The notes below the pieces were generated by a model, which was given only the letters and a program-made list of their open reading frames with translations, was not told the DNA's origin and did no database searches. Made by a program: the position numbers and the translations under genes. Below, piece by piece: positions 26,202-35,339 of a stretch of DNA of 60,036 nucleotides. This DNA comes from Chloroflexota bacterium (GTDB taxonomy: Bacteria; Chloroflexota; Anaerolineae; Anaerolineales; Villigracilaceae), in contig JAKAKJ010000018.1 of NCBI GenBank assembly GCA_021824575.1, positions 1 to 60,036 on the forward strand, read 5' to 3'. The first letter of the stretch is position 1. Each line of letters begins with the position of its first letter.

Positions 26202-26680
26202 AAGAACAAAACATCAAACAACCAAACTCGCGCATGTGCTTTATTTGCGGGATGGAAAATCCGGTCGGCTTGCATTTGCATATTTACGAGACCGAACCGG
26301 GTGTTGTTGAAGCCGCGTACATCGCGCCCGAACATTTTCAGGGTTATCCCGGCGTTTTGCATGGCGGCATCGTTGCCGCGATCCTCGATGAACTTAGCGG
26401 ACGCGCGCACATGGGCTCCGATCCAAACAACCCGCGTTTCATGTTCACCGGCAAGCTTGAAATCAAATATCGCAAGAACGTGCCGATCGGCAAGCCGTTG
26501 AAAATTGTCGGCAAGGCGGGAAAGCTCAGGAGCAAAATGGCGGAAGCCTGGGCGGGCATTTACGATGCCGAAACGAGCGAACTGCTCGCAGAAGCCAACG
26601 CCCTGCACATCAATGTGCCGGAAGACCAGTTCGATCTTTCGCTACTTCCGCAGTTGGGGTGGAAAGTTTATCCTGATTAA
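26198..26680 (+). CDS. PaaI-type hotdog thioesterase
   Basis: A 160-aa hotdog-fold protein. It begins with the MCFICGMENPVGL signature seen in a subgroup of PaaI-like thioesterases, followed by GYPGVLHGGIVAAILDELSGRA, which holds the HGG loop and catalytic acid. Coupled by ATGA to menG, it might hydrolyse 1,4-dihydroxy-2-naphthoyl-CoA in menaquinone synthesis, as some hotdog thioesterases do; this is inference from the neighbours. A general acyl-CoA thioesterase is the alternative. Confidence 0.8.
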   Translation: MKEQNIKQPNSRMCFICGMENPVGLHLHIYETEPGVVEAAYIAPEHFQGYPGVLHGGIVAAILDELSGRAHMGSDPNNPRFMFTGKLEIKYRKNVPIGKPLKIVGKAGKLRSKMAEAWAGIYDAETSELLAEANALHINVPEDQFDLSLLPQLGWKVYPD

Positions 26681-26771
26681 GCGTTATTCTCTTTAGAATT
26701 CCCTGTTACTTTTTCTACCCCTTCTGCAACATACAAACGTGAACGTTCATGCAGGAGGTAAAACCGCATAC

Positions 26772-27338
26772 ATGAAAGCGCAGTCGAATAATCCGCCTGG
26801 CGATGAAACAAGACTCGCGCGCGAAGCCCGCACCAATGCAGATGCCTTTGCCGAACTGTATCGTCGCTATGTGAATAACGTTTTTCGCTATCACATGGCG
26901 CATACTGGCAATGTCAAGGATGCAGAAGACTTGACCTCGCAAACATTTATGGCCGCGTTGGAAAACATCCGCTCGTATCGCGAACGCGGATCATTCATTG
27001 CGTGGTTAATGGGAATCGCTTCCAGAAAACGACCCCTCTTTTTTCGCGGACTCCGGCGCGAGGTTCCGTTGGACGCGGCGCTTCACATCCCGGACCCCGA
27101 ACCGGCTCCTGATCAAACAGCTTTTCATCATCTTCAAATTGAATCCGTTTCACGTGCGCTAAAGCAGCTTAGTCCCGACCGCGCCGAAGCGATCATTTTA
27201 TATTTCTTCGGCGGGCTGACGCATTCTGAAGCCGCACGCGTGCTTGGCAAAAGCGAAGCCGCGGTCAAGATGTTGATCTCGCGCGGATTGCAGGATTTGC
27301 GTGAGCGAACCTCCCTTGCACTGGAGGTGGAACGATGA
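26772..27338 (+). CDS. ECF-type RNA polymerase sigma factor
   Basis: A 188-aa sigma-70-family factor. Region 2 spans AFAELYRRYVNNVFRYH to the AEDLTSQTFMAALENIRSY segment (~23-75), and region 4 is the helix-turn-helix LSPDRAEAIILYFFGGLTH then SEAARVLGKSEAAVKMLI (~135-175). ATG 26772 is preferred; AGGAGGT lies 12 nt upstream, a little far. A GTG at 26739 is in frame but precedes that site. The stop overlaps the next start as ATGA, so the membrane protein behind it is the probable partner that holds the factor inactive. Confidence 0.85.
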   Translation: MKAQSNNPPGDETRLAREARTNADAFAELYRRYVNNVFRYHMAHTGNVKDAEDLTSQTFMAALENIRSYRERGSFIAWLMGIASRKRPLFFRGLRREVPLDAALHIPDPEPAPDQTAFHHLQIESVSRALKQLSPDRAEAIILYFFGGLTHSEAARVLGKSEAAVKMLISRGLQDLRERTSLALEVER

Positions 27339-29866
27339 ACGAACAAATGAAAAATCTTAACGGTGACTTCAAACCCGAAGATGCGCGCGTCGCGAATTTG
27401 CTGGAACGAACCGCGCACCAAATCGAATTGAATCCAGACTTTCAATCCGCGCTGGAGGGCCGCTTGAAAGACGCGTATGGAACGAAAGGAACAGCCGCCA
27501 TGTCACTTAAAAAAATAATGCCCGCCATCATTGGGGCAATCGCTTTGATCGTCCTTGCAATCGTTCTGGATTGGGCATTCCGCTCGCTGGCGCCAAAAAC
27601 GATCCCCGGCGCAGGTGGAACATCCACGCCCGCTTCACCATTCATGACAAGTGAATCATCAACTTCCACACCAATTGTTACCAATGCAACGGTTTATCAA
27701 TGGCACGGAACTTCACTGACACTGTCCGTTCCGCTACCCGTTTCGCCTGCCGATGCAAATGTTTATCTTTATCAGCCGGAGCAGCCCGCCACACTCGAAA
27801 GCTCCCGCACGCTGGCAGGACAATTGGGATTGAACGGTTCCGCGTATGGCACAACCGATTTCATCATCGTGGACGGAAATCAGCGCCTTATCGTTCACCC
27901 AGATCAATCCTTCGAGTTCTATCCCGATTACCCGCGTTATGTTGCAGCCATCAATGGCGGAGCGCCCCCGCCGGATGCGGAGACACAAATCAATCAATTC
28001 CTCGCCGCACATGGATTCAATTTTCCACATGAAATTCGGGCTTCGGAAATGTACAACAGTTATTTTGTCGTGCCGCTCACGCCGGATGGTCATCCAATCT
28101 GTTATGAATTTTTCAAGTGCGCGGGCTTGAACTTTACACTGGACATAAAAGGCATTCTCTCTGTGGACGGCTCATTGCCGAAATATGAAAAGGTCGGGCA
28201 GTACGGCATCATGAGTGCCGAGGAAGCCCTACAAAAGATTCTCGAACCAACCGGTATGTCCAATGCGACAACCGCGGGAGGCATGCTCGAGGGAATGCGC
28301 TCCGCATCCGGCCCGATCCAAACGTGGGTGCGTCCAATCCCCACAGACCAGACCATCACGATATACGGCTGGCTGAGTTCTGTTCCATCACGAGATGGCA
28401 GCGCGCCATTGATCACGTTGGATGGCTACACTGTAACAGGCAACGTTTCAAATATCCCCGTCGAGTTATCTAATGCGTTTATTGAAGCAACGGGTCAAAT
28501 CCACGATCAAAACGGCGCATTGAACTTCGAACTCCAATCGTGGAAATCACGTGATGGCGCACAAGATGGATTGCTCGGCGCCATCTCAAAACGCGCCGAT
28601 GGACAAATCGTGCTGACTACTCTTGATAACGAGACTTTGCTTCTTTCGGATGTTCCAGATCATTTACCGCTGCCGCTGGAAAACGCCTTCGTCATCGGCG
28701 TTCGAAACGGTGAGACCTTTGACTGGACATCCATTGACCTGCGCCAGACTCGAGGCGGAGGCGGTGGAGGTGGCGGCGGAGGACTCGGTTTCTACAAACT
28801 CAACTTGACGGGCACGCCGGTTCCATTCCCGACGCCACAACCCACTTCCCAACTTGGAGGCGCTGGCGGCGGAGGAGGAAACGGCGAACAAACCTACACC
28901 ATCAAAGCAGGTGACACGCTGTCGAAAATTGCGTCCGAGTTCGGCGTCAGCGTTGACGAATTGGCTCAAGCCAACGGCATCAGCGATCCGGGCACGATAT
29001 ATATCGGTCAAACGCTTGTCATTCCCGGCGCGGCATTGCCAACATTGCAGAAAGTCGAGGGGCTGCGCGGGATACTTTACATGACCATTTACAAAAACTC
29101 TGGCGGCGGTCAGCGCATTGAATATTTCCTTCAACTTACGACTCCGCCGTATGATCGTCCGTTGTTGCAAGGCGCGAACCTGGAAGTGCTTCAAGCTTTT
29201 CAAAATCGTCCGGTGGATATTTGGGGAACAATGGAAATACAAAACGGCCAGCCAGTTTTGAATGTGGATCGTTACGAGATTCCTTTTCCCGATCTCCAAT
29301 TCCAAATCCTGCGCGGCACACAAAAGAGCGTCACACTCGATGGTAAGCCTGCCACGCTTTTCACTACTTCAGATGGAAAGACCTATGTACAGCTATCTCC
29401 CAGTGGGTCAGTGGTTGACAATTCCACTATTGGCAAAGCAGGCGATGAGGTTTTATTGGAGGCGCTGGCCGTCCCCAACGAAAATTTTGGCGGCTATCCC
29501 GCGTTACGCGTTTTCAAGGGCGCAGTGGCAATCAATCCAAAGAATGGCCAACCAATGGAGATGCAAATAACCGATGATAAACCTTATGTAACGCAAGAAC
29601 TAGCGGGATCACCGAACACGCAGCAATCAGCAGAACCGCCGAACGCGCAGCAGCCAACCGCAACAATCGAACGCGTCGAGTTGATTTACTACATGCCTAA
29701 TCCACGCAACACAACAGGCGAACTCAGTCTCGATCAACGTTACATTCAACCGGCGTGGCTATTCACCGGTCATTACAGTGACGGCACTGAATTCTTCATT
29801 CTCGTTCAGGCGCTCAAAACAGAATTTCTATTACCCGAATCCGCGCCTTACACACCGCCCGGATAA
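27335..29866 (+). CDS. Membrane-anchored LysM protein, probable sigma-factor regulator
   Basis: An 843-aa protein with a short cytosolic N-terminus (~1-60), one membrane helix (IIGAIALIVLAIVLDWAF, ~63-82) and a long extracytoplasmic part. The latter contains beta-rich segments, a polyglycine linker near 473, a LysM domain (~518-566: YTIKAGDTLSKIASEFGVSV and QTLVIPG) and further repeats of OB-like strands. Coupling to an ECF sigma gene with a single N-terminal-proximal helix is the layout of an anti-sigma factor, but the zinc HxxxCxxC motif of ZAS proteins is absent. LysM suggests it senses glycan in the envelope. The regulatory role is inference. Confidence 0.7.
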   Translation: MNEQMKNLNGDFKPEDARVANLLERTAHQIELNPDFQSALEGRLKDAYGTKGTAAMSLKKIMPAIIGAIALIVLAIVLDWAFRSLAPKTIPGAGGTSTPASPFMTSESSTSTPIVTNATVYQWHGTSLTLSVPLPVSPADANVYLYQPEQPATLESSRTLAGQLGLNGSAYGTTDFIIVDGNQRLIVHPDQSFEFYPDYPRYVAAINGGAPPPDAETQINQFLAAHGFNFPHEIRASEMYNSYFVVPLTPDGHPICYEFFKCAGLNFTLDIKGILSVDGSLPKYEKVGQYGIMSAEEALQKILEPTGMSNATTAGGMLEGMRSASGPIQTWVRPIPTDQTITIYGWLSSVPSRDGSAPLITLDGYTVTGNVSNIPVELSNAFIEATGQIHDQNGALNFELQSWKSRDGAQDGLLGAISKRADGQIVLTTLDNETLLLSDVPDHLPLPLENAFVIGVRNGETFDWTSIDLRQTRGGGGGGGGGGLGFYKLNLTGTPVPFPTPQPTSQLGGAGGGGGNGEQTYTIKAGDTLSKIASEFGVSVDELAQANGISDPGTIYIGQTLVIPGAALPTLQKVEGLRGILYMTIYKNSGGGQRIEYFLQLTTPPYDRPLLQGANLEVLQAFQNRPVDIWGTMEIQNGQPVLNVDRYEIPFPDLQFQILRGTQKSVTLDGKPATLFTTSDGKTYVQLSPSGSVVDNSTIGKAGDEVLLEALAVPNENFGGYPALRVFKGAVAINPKNGQPMEMQITDDKPYVTQELAGSPNTQQSAEPPNAQQPTATIERVELIYYMPNPRNTTGELSLDQRYIQPAWLFTGHYSDGTEFFILVQALKTEFLLPESAPYTPPG

Positions 29867-29868
29867 AA

Positions 29869-29889
29869 CCAGCGAAAAATTTTCGCTGG
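29869..29889. terminator. Hairpin after the sigma/LysM operon
   Basis: A near-perfect palindrome CCAGCGAAAA / TTTTCGCTGG with one central base starts right after the stop codon. A T-run follows only on the minus strand (TTTTAT), so as a plus-strand terminator it would be weak. Confidence 0.45.
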
Positions 29890-29911
29890 AGATTAAAATA
29901 CGATTTGTCAG

Positions 29912-29941
29912 ACAGGTATCCTGTATAATAGGGATACCTGT
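29912..29941 (+). promoter_or_regulatory. 10-bp inverted repeat centred on a TATAAT box
   Basis: ACAGGTATCC (29912-29921) and GGATACCTGT (29932-29941) are perfect inverted copies around TGTATAATAG, which contains a consensus -10 box (29924-29929). The FAD-subunit gene starts at 29959. Two readings are possible: a repressor operator placed over the promoter, or an intrinsic terminator, since TCTTTTT follows the right arm. Confidence 0.5.
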
Positions 29942-29958
29942 TCTTTTTGGAGCAAACC

Positions 29959-30684
29959 ATGATCACTGCATATCATCGTCCCCAAAGTTTGGACAAAGCC
30001 CTCGAACTACTTTCACATCCCAATACATTTCCTCTCGGCGGAGGGACGCTTCTTTCTCACCGACAATCTGATGCCGTTGAAGTCGTTGACCTTCAAGCCC
30101 TCGGCCTGAACTCGCTAAAGAAAAGCGGAAAGGATCTCGAGATCGGCGCGACTGCGACTCTTCAGCAATTACTTGAAGATTCAAATTGTCTCGTCGCGTT
30201 GAAGTCCGCGCTAAAGCTCGAAGCGCCGCTCAATCTCCGCAACGCGGGGACCGTCGCAGGGACAATCGTTGTTTGCGACGGACGATCCACTTTCACTACG
30301 ACGCTGCTTGCCCTCGATGCGAAATTAACAATCCTCAATCCTCAATCTAAAACCGAAAATCTTGGTGACTTCCTCCCCCTGCGCCCGCGCGGACTCATCA
30401 CATCCATCACAATTCCATTGAATGTCAAGGTTGCATTTGAGTATGTTGCACGTACGCCGGCGGATAAGCCTATCGTTTGCGTTGCACTCGCTCAATGGCC
30501 GTCCGGCCGGACGCGGCTCGCCGTCGGCGGATATGGCAAAGCGCCGATGCTCGCCATGGATGGCACGGAGGCCGAAGGCATCGAAGCCGCGGCGCGCAAT
30601 GCATTTCATGAAGCCCAGGATGAATGGGCCAGCGCGGAATATCGTCAGGACGTTGCCGCGACATTGGCGAAGAGATGTCTGTAG
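29959..30684 (+). CDS. Molybdenum hydroxylase FAD-binding subunit (YgfM/CoxM-like)
   Basis: A 241-aa FAD-binding PCMH-type subunit of the xanthine dehydrogenase family. FPLGGGTLLS (~24) and LRNAGTVAGTIVVCDGRST (~95) are the FAD diphosphate-binding loops; the C-terminal CO-dehydrogenase-flavoprotein domain is short. Family members are usually 280-300 aa, so this is on the small side, like E. coli YgfM. ATG 29959 is chosen because GGAG lies about 8 nt upstream; a TTG 4 codons earlier is inside that site. It would pass electrons from the fused FeS-Mo subunit at 35340 to NAD(P)+, although three unrelated genes lie between. Confidence 0.82.
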   Translation: MITAYHRPQSLDKALELLSHPNTFPLGGGTLLSHRQSDAVEVVDLQALGLNSLKKSGKDLEIGATATLQQLLEDSNCLVALKSALKLEAPLNLRNAGTVAGTIVVCDGRSTFTTTLLALDAKLTILNPQSKTENLGDFLPLRPRGLITSITIPLNVKVAFEYVARTPADKPIVCVALAQWPSGRTRLAVGGYGKAPMLAMDGTEAEGIEAAARNAFHEAQDEWASAEYRQDVAATLAKRCL

Positions 30685-30729
30685 AAGCAAAACGAGAAAT
30701 ATACGTTTGGGTCACCCTCGATTAAACCC

Positions 30730-32109
30730 ATGATCTCATTAGGCAAAAACAAGCTTGTTCAAACGTTTCTATGTTTTCTTGCCTTTTTACTTCTTTACGG
30801 CTTAACCGCCAGGTCGGACCTTCAATCAACAGACGAGGTGGCAGTCTTCGCCTCCGGCATATCATTGGAAAGCCGGGGAAATTTGGCAATTGACAATTTG
30901 CAGTGGCTGAATAACATACCGGATATAAGCATCGGCCAATTGGGCTATGATGGGCACTTTTATACAAAATATTTTCCTGGCAATATAATTTTGACATTTG
31001 TTATTTATGGATTGACAAACAGGCAAAACGACCAACCTTATTTCTGGAATGTGCCCCAAAACCTGAATCCCAGCATGGGCAATCTGGAATTAGCAGCATC
31101 GAATATAGGAGCGAGAATGGCATTGAAAGCCAATGCAGTTTTTGGGGCGTTGGCAATGACCGCGCTTTTCCTCCTACTCAATCTTTATTTCGACTGGAAG
31201 ATAAGCTTGATCACGATCTTGTTGGTCGGGATATGTTCTGATTGGTGGTATCAATCCAGAGGTTTCTTTTCTGAAGTTGGCGCAGGTGCTTTTTTAATTT
31301 CTAGTCTGTATTTTGCCGCGCTTGAACAACCTTATCAAAGCAGCTTTGCCCTGGGTCTTTCCCTTTTATTTCGTCCTACCAATATAATTGCACTGCCGAT
31401 TTGGGCAAAAGCTACATGGAACAAAAGACGGACGGCAATTTGGTCAGGCGTCGGGATCGTTTTTGGATTAATAATTCTGGCATTCTTCAATTGGACTCGC
31501 TTCGGCTCTGTGTTTCAATTTGGATACGTGAATGAAGGTTTTACTTCCAACGTATTCATAGGGCTGTATGGGATATTACTGAGTCCGGGCCGTTCTCTAT
31601 TTGTTTATTCGCCTATCTTGACACTTGCAATTCCGGGAGCATGGTTGTTGTATAAAAGAGAAAAGGCATTGACGCTTCTTTGCATGTGGACTGTCGGATC
31701 TTATTTAATCTTGGTAGCTTCCTGGCACAACTGGGACGGCGGCTGGTCTTGGGGATCCCGACTCCTCACGCCAATAGTTCCGGTTTTAGGATTCCTTGTT
31801 GCGCCCGCAATCGAATATGCATGGCGTAAGAGAGGAGATATTCTGGTTATTGCCGCACTCGCCGTGCTAGGTTTTGGCGTTCAAATAATCGCTCTTGCAA
31901 GCGATCCCATTCAAATCCTTGTAAATTCAGTAATTTATGGCGGAATTAACTATAATGAAACGATAGCAACAATTCATAACTCATGGCTTGTTTTACAATT
32001 GCGGAGCTTACAACACTGGCAAATTTGCGACCTGGACGCATACACTTTGCGACAATGGTTTACAAGTTGCCCATGGCGCCCGATAAAATTCCAACTCTTT
32101 CCTGATTGA
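30730..32109 (+). CDS. Multi-spanning GT-C-like membrane glycosyltransferase
   Basis: A 459-aa polytopic membrane protein with about ten helices. The first periplasmic loop has SDLQSTDEVAVF and GYDGHFYTKYFPGN, as in lipid-linked-sugar-dependent GT-C enzymes, where an early acidic residue is catalytic. Near residue 335 is WHNWDGGWSWGSRLL, a motif common in this unclassified group. The gene is visibly more AT-rich than its neighbours and has no clear ribosome site before ATG 30730, which suggests acquisition. Function is probably glycosylation of an envelope lipid or protein; the substrate is unknown. Confidence 0.65.
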   Translation: MISLGKNKLVQTFLCFLAFLLLYGLTARSDLQSTDEVAVFASGISLESRGNLAIDNLQWLNNIPDISIGQLGYDGHFYTKYFPGNIILTFVIYGLTNRQNDQPYFWNVPQNLNPSMGNLELAASNIGARMALKANAVFGALAMTALFLLLNLYFDWKISLITILLVGICSDWWYQSRGFFSEVGAGAFLISSLYFAALEQPYQSSFALGLSLLFRPTNIIALPIWAKATWNKRRTAIWSGVGIVFGLIILAFFNWTRFGSVFQFGYVNEGFTSNVFIGLYGILLSPGRSLFVYSPILTLAIPGAWLLYKREKALTLLCMWTVGSYLILVASWHNWDGGWSWGSRLLTPIVPVLGFLVAPAIEYAWRKRGDILVIAALAVLGFGVQIIALASDPIQILVNSVIYGGINYNETIATIHNSWLVLQLRSLQHWQICDLDAYTLRQWFTSCPWRPIKFQLFPD

Positions 32110-32124
32110 GAAGGTAATAATCAA

Positions 32125-33777
32125 ATGAAACAAAATCGCTGGATCATCCTCGGCATTCTCGGCTGTATTCTCGTTGCCGCCGTCGGCTATTTATGGGGAA
32201 CGGGCATGATGGATTCGCTTTACGCGTTTCGTTCGCCGCTGAAAGACAATCCACCCGCGCCGGGACAGCCGCTCGGCAAACCGCTCACCCGCCGCGTCGT
32301 CTTTGTTTTGATTGATGCGCTGCGCGACGACACGTCGCACAAAACCAATGTGATGCCATTCTTGAATCAGCTTCGCACAGAAGGGGCGTGGGCGACCGTC
32401 CACAGCCGCACGCCGTCTTATTCCGAGCCGGGTTACAGCGTGCTCATGACCGGCGCCTGGCCCGATATCTCCGACGGCCCCGCGATGAATCTCGATTATG
32501 CCGACATCCCAACCTGGACGCAGGATAATCTTTTCACCGCCGCGCACCGCGCCGGTCTCAAGACTGCTGTCTCCGGTTATTACTGGTTCGAAAAATTGAT
32601 TCCGCAAAACGCGGTGGACGCGTCTTTCTACACGCCCGGTGAAGACCGCGCCGCCGATGTGGATGTGGTCAATCACGCGCTGCCGTGGCTGCAAAGCGGA
32701 GATTATCAATTCATTTTGATTCACATTGACCAGGTGGATTATGCCGGACATCATGAAGGCGGACCGCAGTCACCGAACTGGGACGCAGCCGCGACGCGTG
32801 CGGATGATCTGCTCAAGCAAATCGTCTCCACTCTGGATTTGAAACAGGATACCGTTTTAGTGGTTTCCGACCATGGACAGATTGATCGCGGCGGCCACGG
32901 CGGACAGGACCCGATTGTTTTGCTCGAACCGTTTGTCTTGGCTGGCGCAGGCGTCAAGCCCGGACAATATCCCGACATTCAACAAACCGATATCGCACCG
33001 ACAGTTGCTGCGCTGCTCGGCACGAATATTCCTGCGACCGCGCAAGGCATTGTGCAAGCGTCCATGCTGAATCTCACATCCGATCAATTAACCAGCGCCG
33101 ATGCTGCACAGGTTGCACAGAAATCACAATTGATGACCGCGTACGAAAAAGCGATTGGCGATTCCGTGCAACCGAAATCGGATACGCCCTCAGCGATGAT
33201 CCAAGCGATGGAGCAAGCTAAAACCAACCGATTGACTGCTGAACGGATTCCGCGTTCAGCGTTGGCAATCCTCCTTGCGCTGATTCCGGCTGCGGTCCTG
33301 GTTTGGAAGCGCAGTCGAAAAGTCGCGTGGTTCTTGGGTGGAGCCATCCTTTATACCATTCTGTTCAATTTTGGTTATGCCGTTGTCGCGGGGCGAACGT
33401 ATTCACTAAGTTCCGTTGCCAGTTCAACCGACATCATTGTCTTCACTGCCGGGACTGCTGCCGCATCGCTCGTATTGGCATGGCTTGCATTGATCTATGC
33501 GCTGGATTGGTTCAGGGCCGCACCGCGCGAATCTGCAGAAAGCGTGCTGGCTTTTACGTTCGTCACGATTTATTTGTTATCACTTCCCGTTTTGTTGAGT
33601 TATGCCATCAATGGCGCACTCGTCACATGGACAACGCCCGAAATGGCGAGCATGTTCCTCGGCTTTTTATCATTGCTGCAAGCATTGATCGTTGCCGTTG
33701 TCGGTTTGCTTTTGACCGGCGCAACGTCGTTGATTACATTTGTCAATGGCCGAAGGAAATCGAAAGTTTCTGATTGA
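32125..33777 (+). CDS. Membrane-anchored alkaline-phosphatase-superfamily phosphodiesterase/phosphotransferase
   Basis: A 550-aa protein with an N-terminal membrane helix (~6-25), an extracytoplasmic alkaline-phosphatase-fold domain (~55-330) and about five C-terminal helices. Metal-site motifs are VFVLIDALRDD, the nucleophile region TPSYSEPGYSVLMTG, IHIDQVDYAGHHEGG and VVSDHGQIDRGGHGG. This build resembles GPI ethanolamine-phosphate transferases and related phosphotransferases. Flanked by two GT-C-type genes, it probably modifies a surface glycoconjugate. The exact reaction is not determinable. Confidence 0.78.
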   Translation: MKQNRWIILGILGCILVAAVGYLWGTGMMDSLYAFRSPLKDNPPAPGQPLGKPLTRRVVFVLIDALRDDTSHKTNVMPFLNQLRTEGAWATVHSRTPSYSEPGYSVLMTGAWPDISDGPAMNLDYADIPTWTQDNLFTAAHRAGLKTAVSGYYWFEKLIPQNAVDASFYTPGEDRAADVDVVNHALPWLQSGDYQFILIHIDQVDYAGHHEGGPQSPNWDAAATRADDLLKQIVSTLDLKQDTVLVVSDHGQIDRGGHGGQDPIVLLEPFVLAGAGVKPGQYPDIQQTDIAPTVAALLGTNIPATAQGIVQASMLNLTSDQLTSADAAQVAQKSQLMTAYEKAIGDSVQPKSDTPSAMIQAMEQAKTNRLTAERIPRSALAILLALIPAAVLVWKRSRKVAWFLGGAILYTILFNFGYAVVAGRTYSLSSVASSTDIIVFTAGTAAASLVLAWLALIYALDWFRAAPRESAESVLAFTFVTIYLLSLPVLLSYAINGALVTWTTPEMASMFLGFLSLLQALIVAVVGLLLTGATSLITFVNGRRKSKVSD

Positions 33778-33783
33778 GATTTT

Positions 33784-35325
33784 ATGACAACCGCAGCACC
33801 GCAGCCGACATCAACGATTTCAAATTGGGCAGAAAGAATATTCAGGGCTTTGGTTATTCTTTTCTGCGCGGCGTTCGTTGCGATTGATCTTTTCATCATT
33901 CTCTCACGAATGTTTTATCCATACCAGCTCGAATGGATGGAAGGCGCGTCGCTGGTCGAAGTCAATCATATTCTCGAGGGCAGGATTTTGTTCGCGCCGC
34001 CGTCCATTTATTTTGTTCCGCTGATTTACCCACCGTTATATTTTTATATTTCGGCTGGCATTGCAAAAATCATCGGCATCGGATTCGGCGCATTGCGCCT
34101 GGTCTCTTTTTTGTCATCGGTGGTTTGCGCGGTCGTTCTTTACGCGGCAGTTCATTCAAAGACAAAAAACAAATTTGCCGGATTGCTCGCCATCGGATGT
34201 TTTGCGTCGGCGTTCGTGCTGACCGGACAATGGTTCGACATCGCCCGCGTCGACATGCTGGCCGCGGCTTTATCCATACTGGGGATTTATCTTGCCCGCG
34301 AGCAGGACCGCGAAGCCGCACCGATCACGGCTCTGCTTGCCGGCATCGTTTTCGGTCTGGGATTCATGACCAAGCAAAGTGCGCTGGGAGTCGCTCTCGC
34401 CGCAATCGTTTATCTTCTGATTTTCAACTGGCGTCGCGCGTTCTGGCTGGCGTTTTCCTTCGTTATTTCAACCGGAATCGTTTACAGTATTTTCTGGCTC
34501 GACAGCGCGGGCTGGGTCAATTATTATCTCTTCGCCATACCACGCGCTCACGCGTTCAGCTTTGAGTTGGGCAGAATTATCAGTGTATTGATCGGCCAAT
34601 TTACGCCGATTCAAATTTTGTTGATCGCGGGATTTCTTCCATTCATTCTTTCGCCGCGCAAAACACTCGCAGACCGCGACCATCGTTATTATTTGGTAAT
34701 GACCGGCGCGTTGATTGCGACCAGCGTCATCGGACGCTTGAATGCATTCTCCGGGCCAAATGTTTATGTCTCAACGTATTTAGGCGTTGCCGTGCTCGTC
34801 GGGTTGGAAGCCGGATGGCTTCTGGAAATCATTCAACAGTCCAAACTGCAAAAACTCGGTGCGGCATTGATGACACTGGAATGGATTTTATTATCAGCGC
34901 AATTCGCTTTTCTCGTGCCCGCTTTTATCCAAACGCGTACAATTCCAACGCAGCAGGATAAAGCAACCGGCGACGCGCTGGTTGCCCGAATCAAAAATTA
35001 TCCCAACGATGTACTGGCACCTGACACGAATTATCTAAACTTGTACGCCGGGAAGACACCTTATTATAATGAGATGGCAATGTCAGAAATTCGCGGCGAA
35101 GGCAATTTATATCCGATGCCGGAATGGACAGCCATCGAAGCACAGATTAACACATTGATCCACGCGCCGACCACCAGCGCCATTATCGTAGATTTTCTGC
35201 CGCCGCTCGGCAACCTGGTTTCCGATTGCAAACAGCAGCGCATTTCGTATCCTGACAAAACAACTTTTGCGCCGGTTGCGGGTCCGCCCAATGCGCGACC
35301 CAATATCATCATCACCTGCCATTAA
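33784..35325 (+). CDS. GT-C / PMT-like membrane glycosyltransferase
   Basis: A 513-aa polytopic protein (about ten helices). The first loop has YQLEWMEGASLVEVNHILEG and PLIYPPLYFYISAG, resembling dolichyl/undecaprenyl-phosphate-sugar-dependent enzymes with an early catalytic acid (EWMEG). A soluble C-terminal ~110 residues follow the last helix. The start lies 6 nt after the phosphatase-like gene, so both belong to one envelope-modification cassette with the gene at 30730. Substrate unknown. Confidence 0.7.
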   Translation: MTTAAPQPTSTISNWAERIFRALVILFCAAFVAIDLFIILSRMFYPYQLEWMEGASLVEVNHILEGRILFAPPSIYFVPLIYPPLYFYISAGIAKIIGIGFGALRLVSFLSSVVCAVVLYAAVHSKTKNKFAGLLAIGCFASAFVLTGQWFDIARVDMLAAALSILGIYLAREQDREAAPITALLAGIVFGLGFMTKQSALGVALAAIVYLLIFNWRRAFWLAFSFVISTGIVYSIFWLDSAGWVNYYLFAIPRAHAFSFELGRIISVLIGQFTPIQILLIAGFLPFILSPRKTLADRDHRYYLVMTGALIATSVIGRLNAFSGPNVYVSTYLGVAVLVGLEAGWLLEIIQQSKLQKLGAALMTLEWILLSAQFAFLVPAFIQTRTIPTQQDKATGDALVARIKNYPNDVLAPDTNYLNLYAGKTPYYNEMAMSEIRGEGNLYPMPEWTAIEAQINTLIHAPTTSAIIVDFLPPLGNLVSDCKQQRISYPDKTTFAPVAGPPNARPNIIITCH

Positions 35326-35339
35326 ATTTAGGAGCCAAA

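Noticed and set aside
28754-28783. Polyglycine tract in the LysM protein as a sequencing artefact
   Set aside because: The frame continues intact on both sides and codons vary, so a real linker is more likely.
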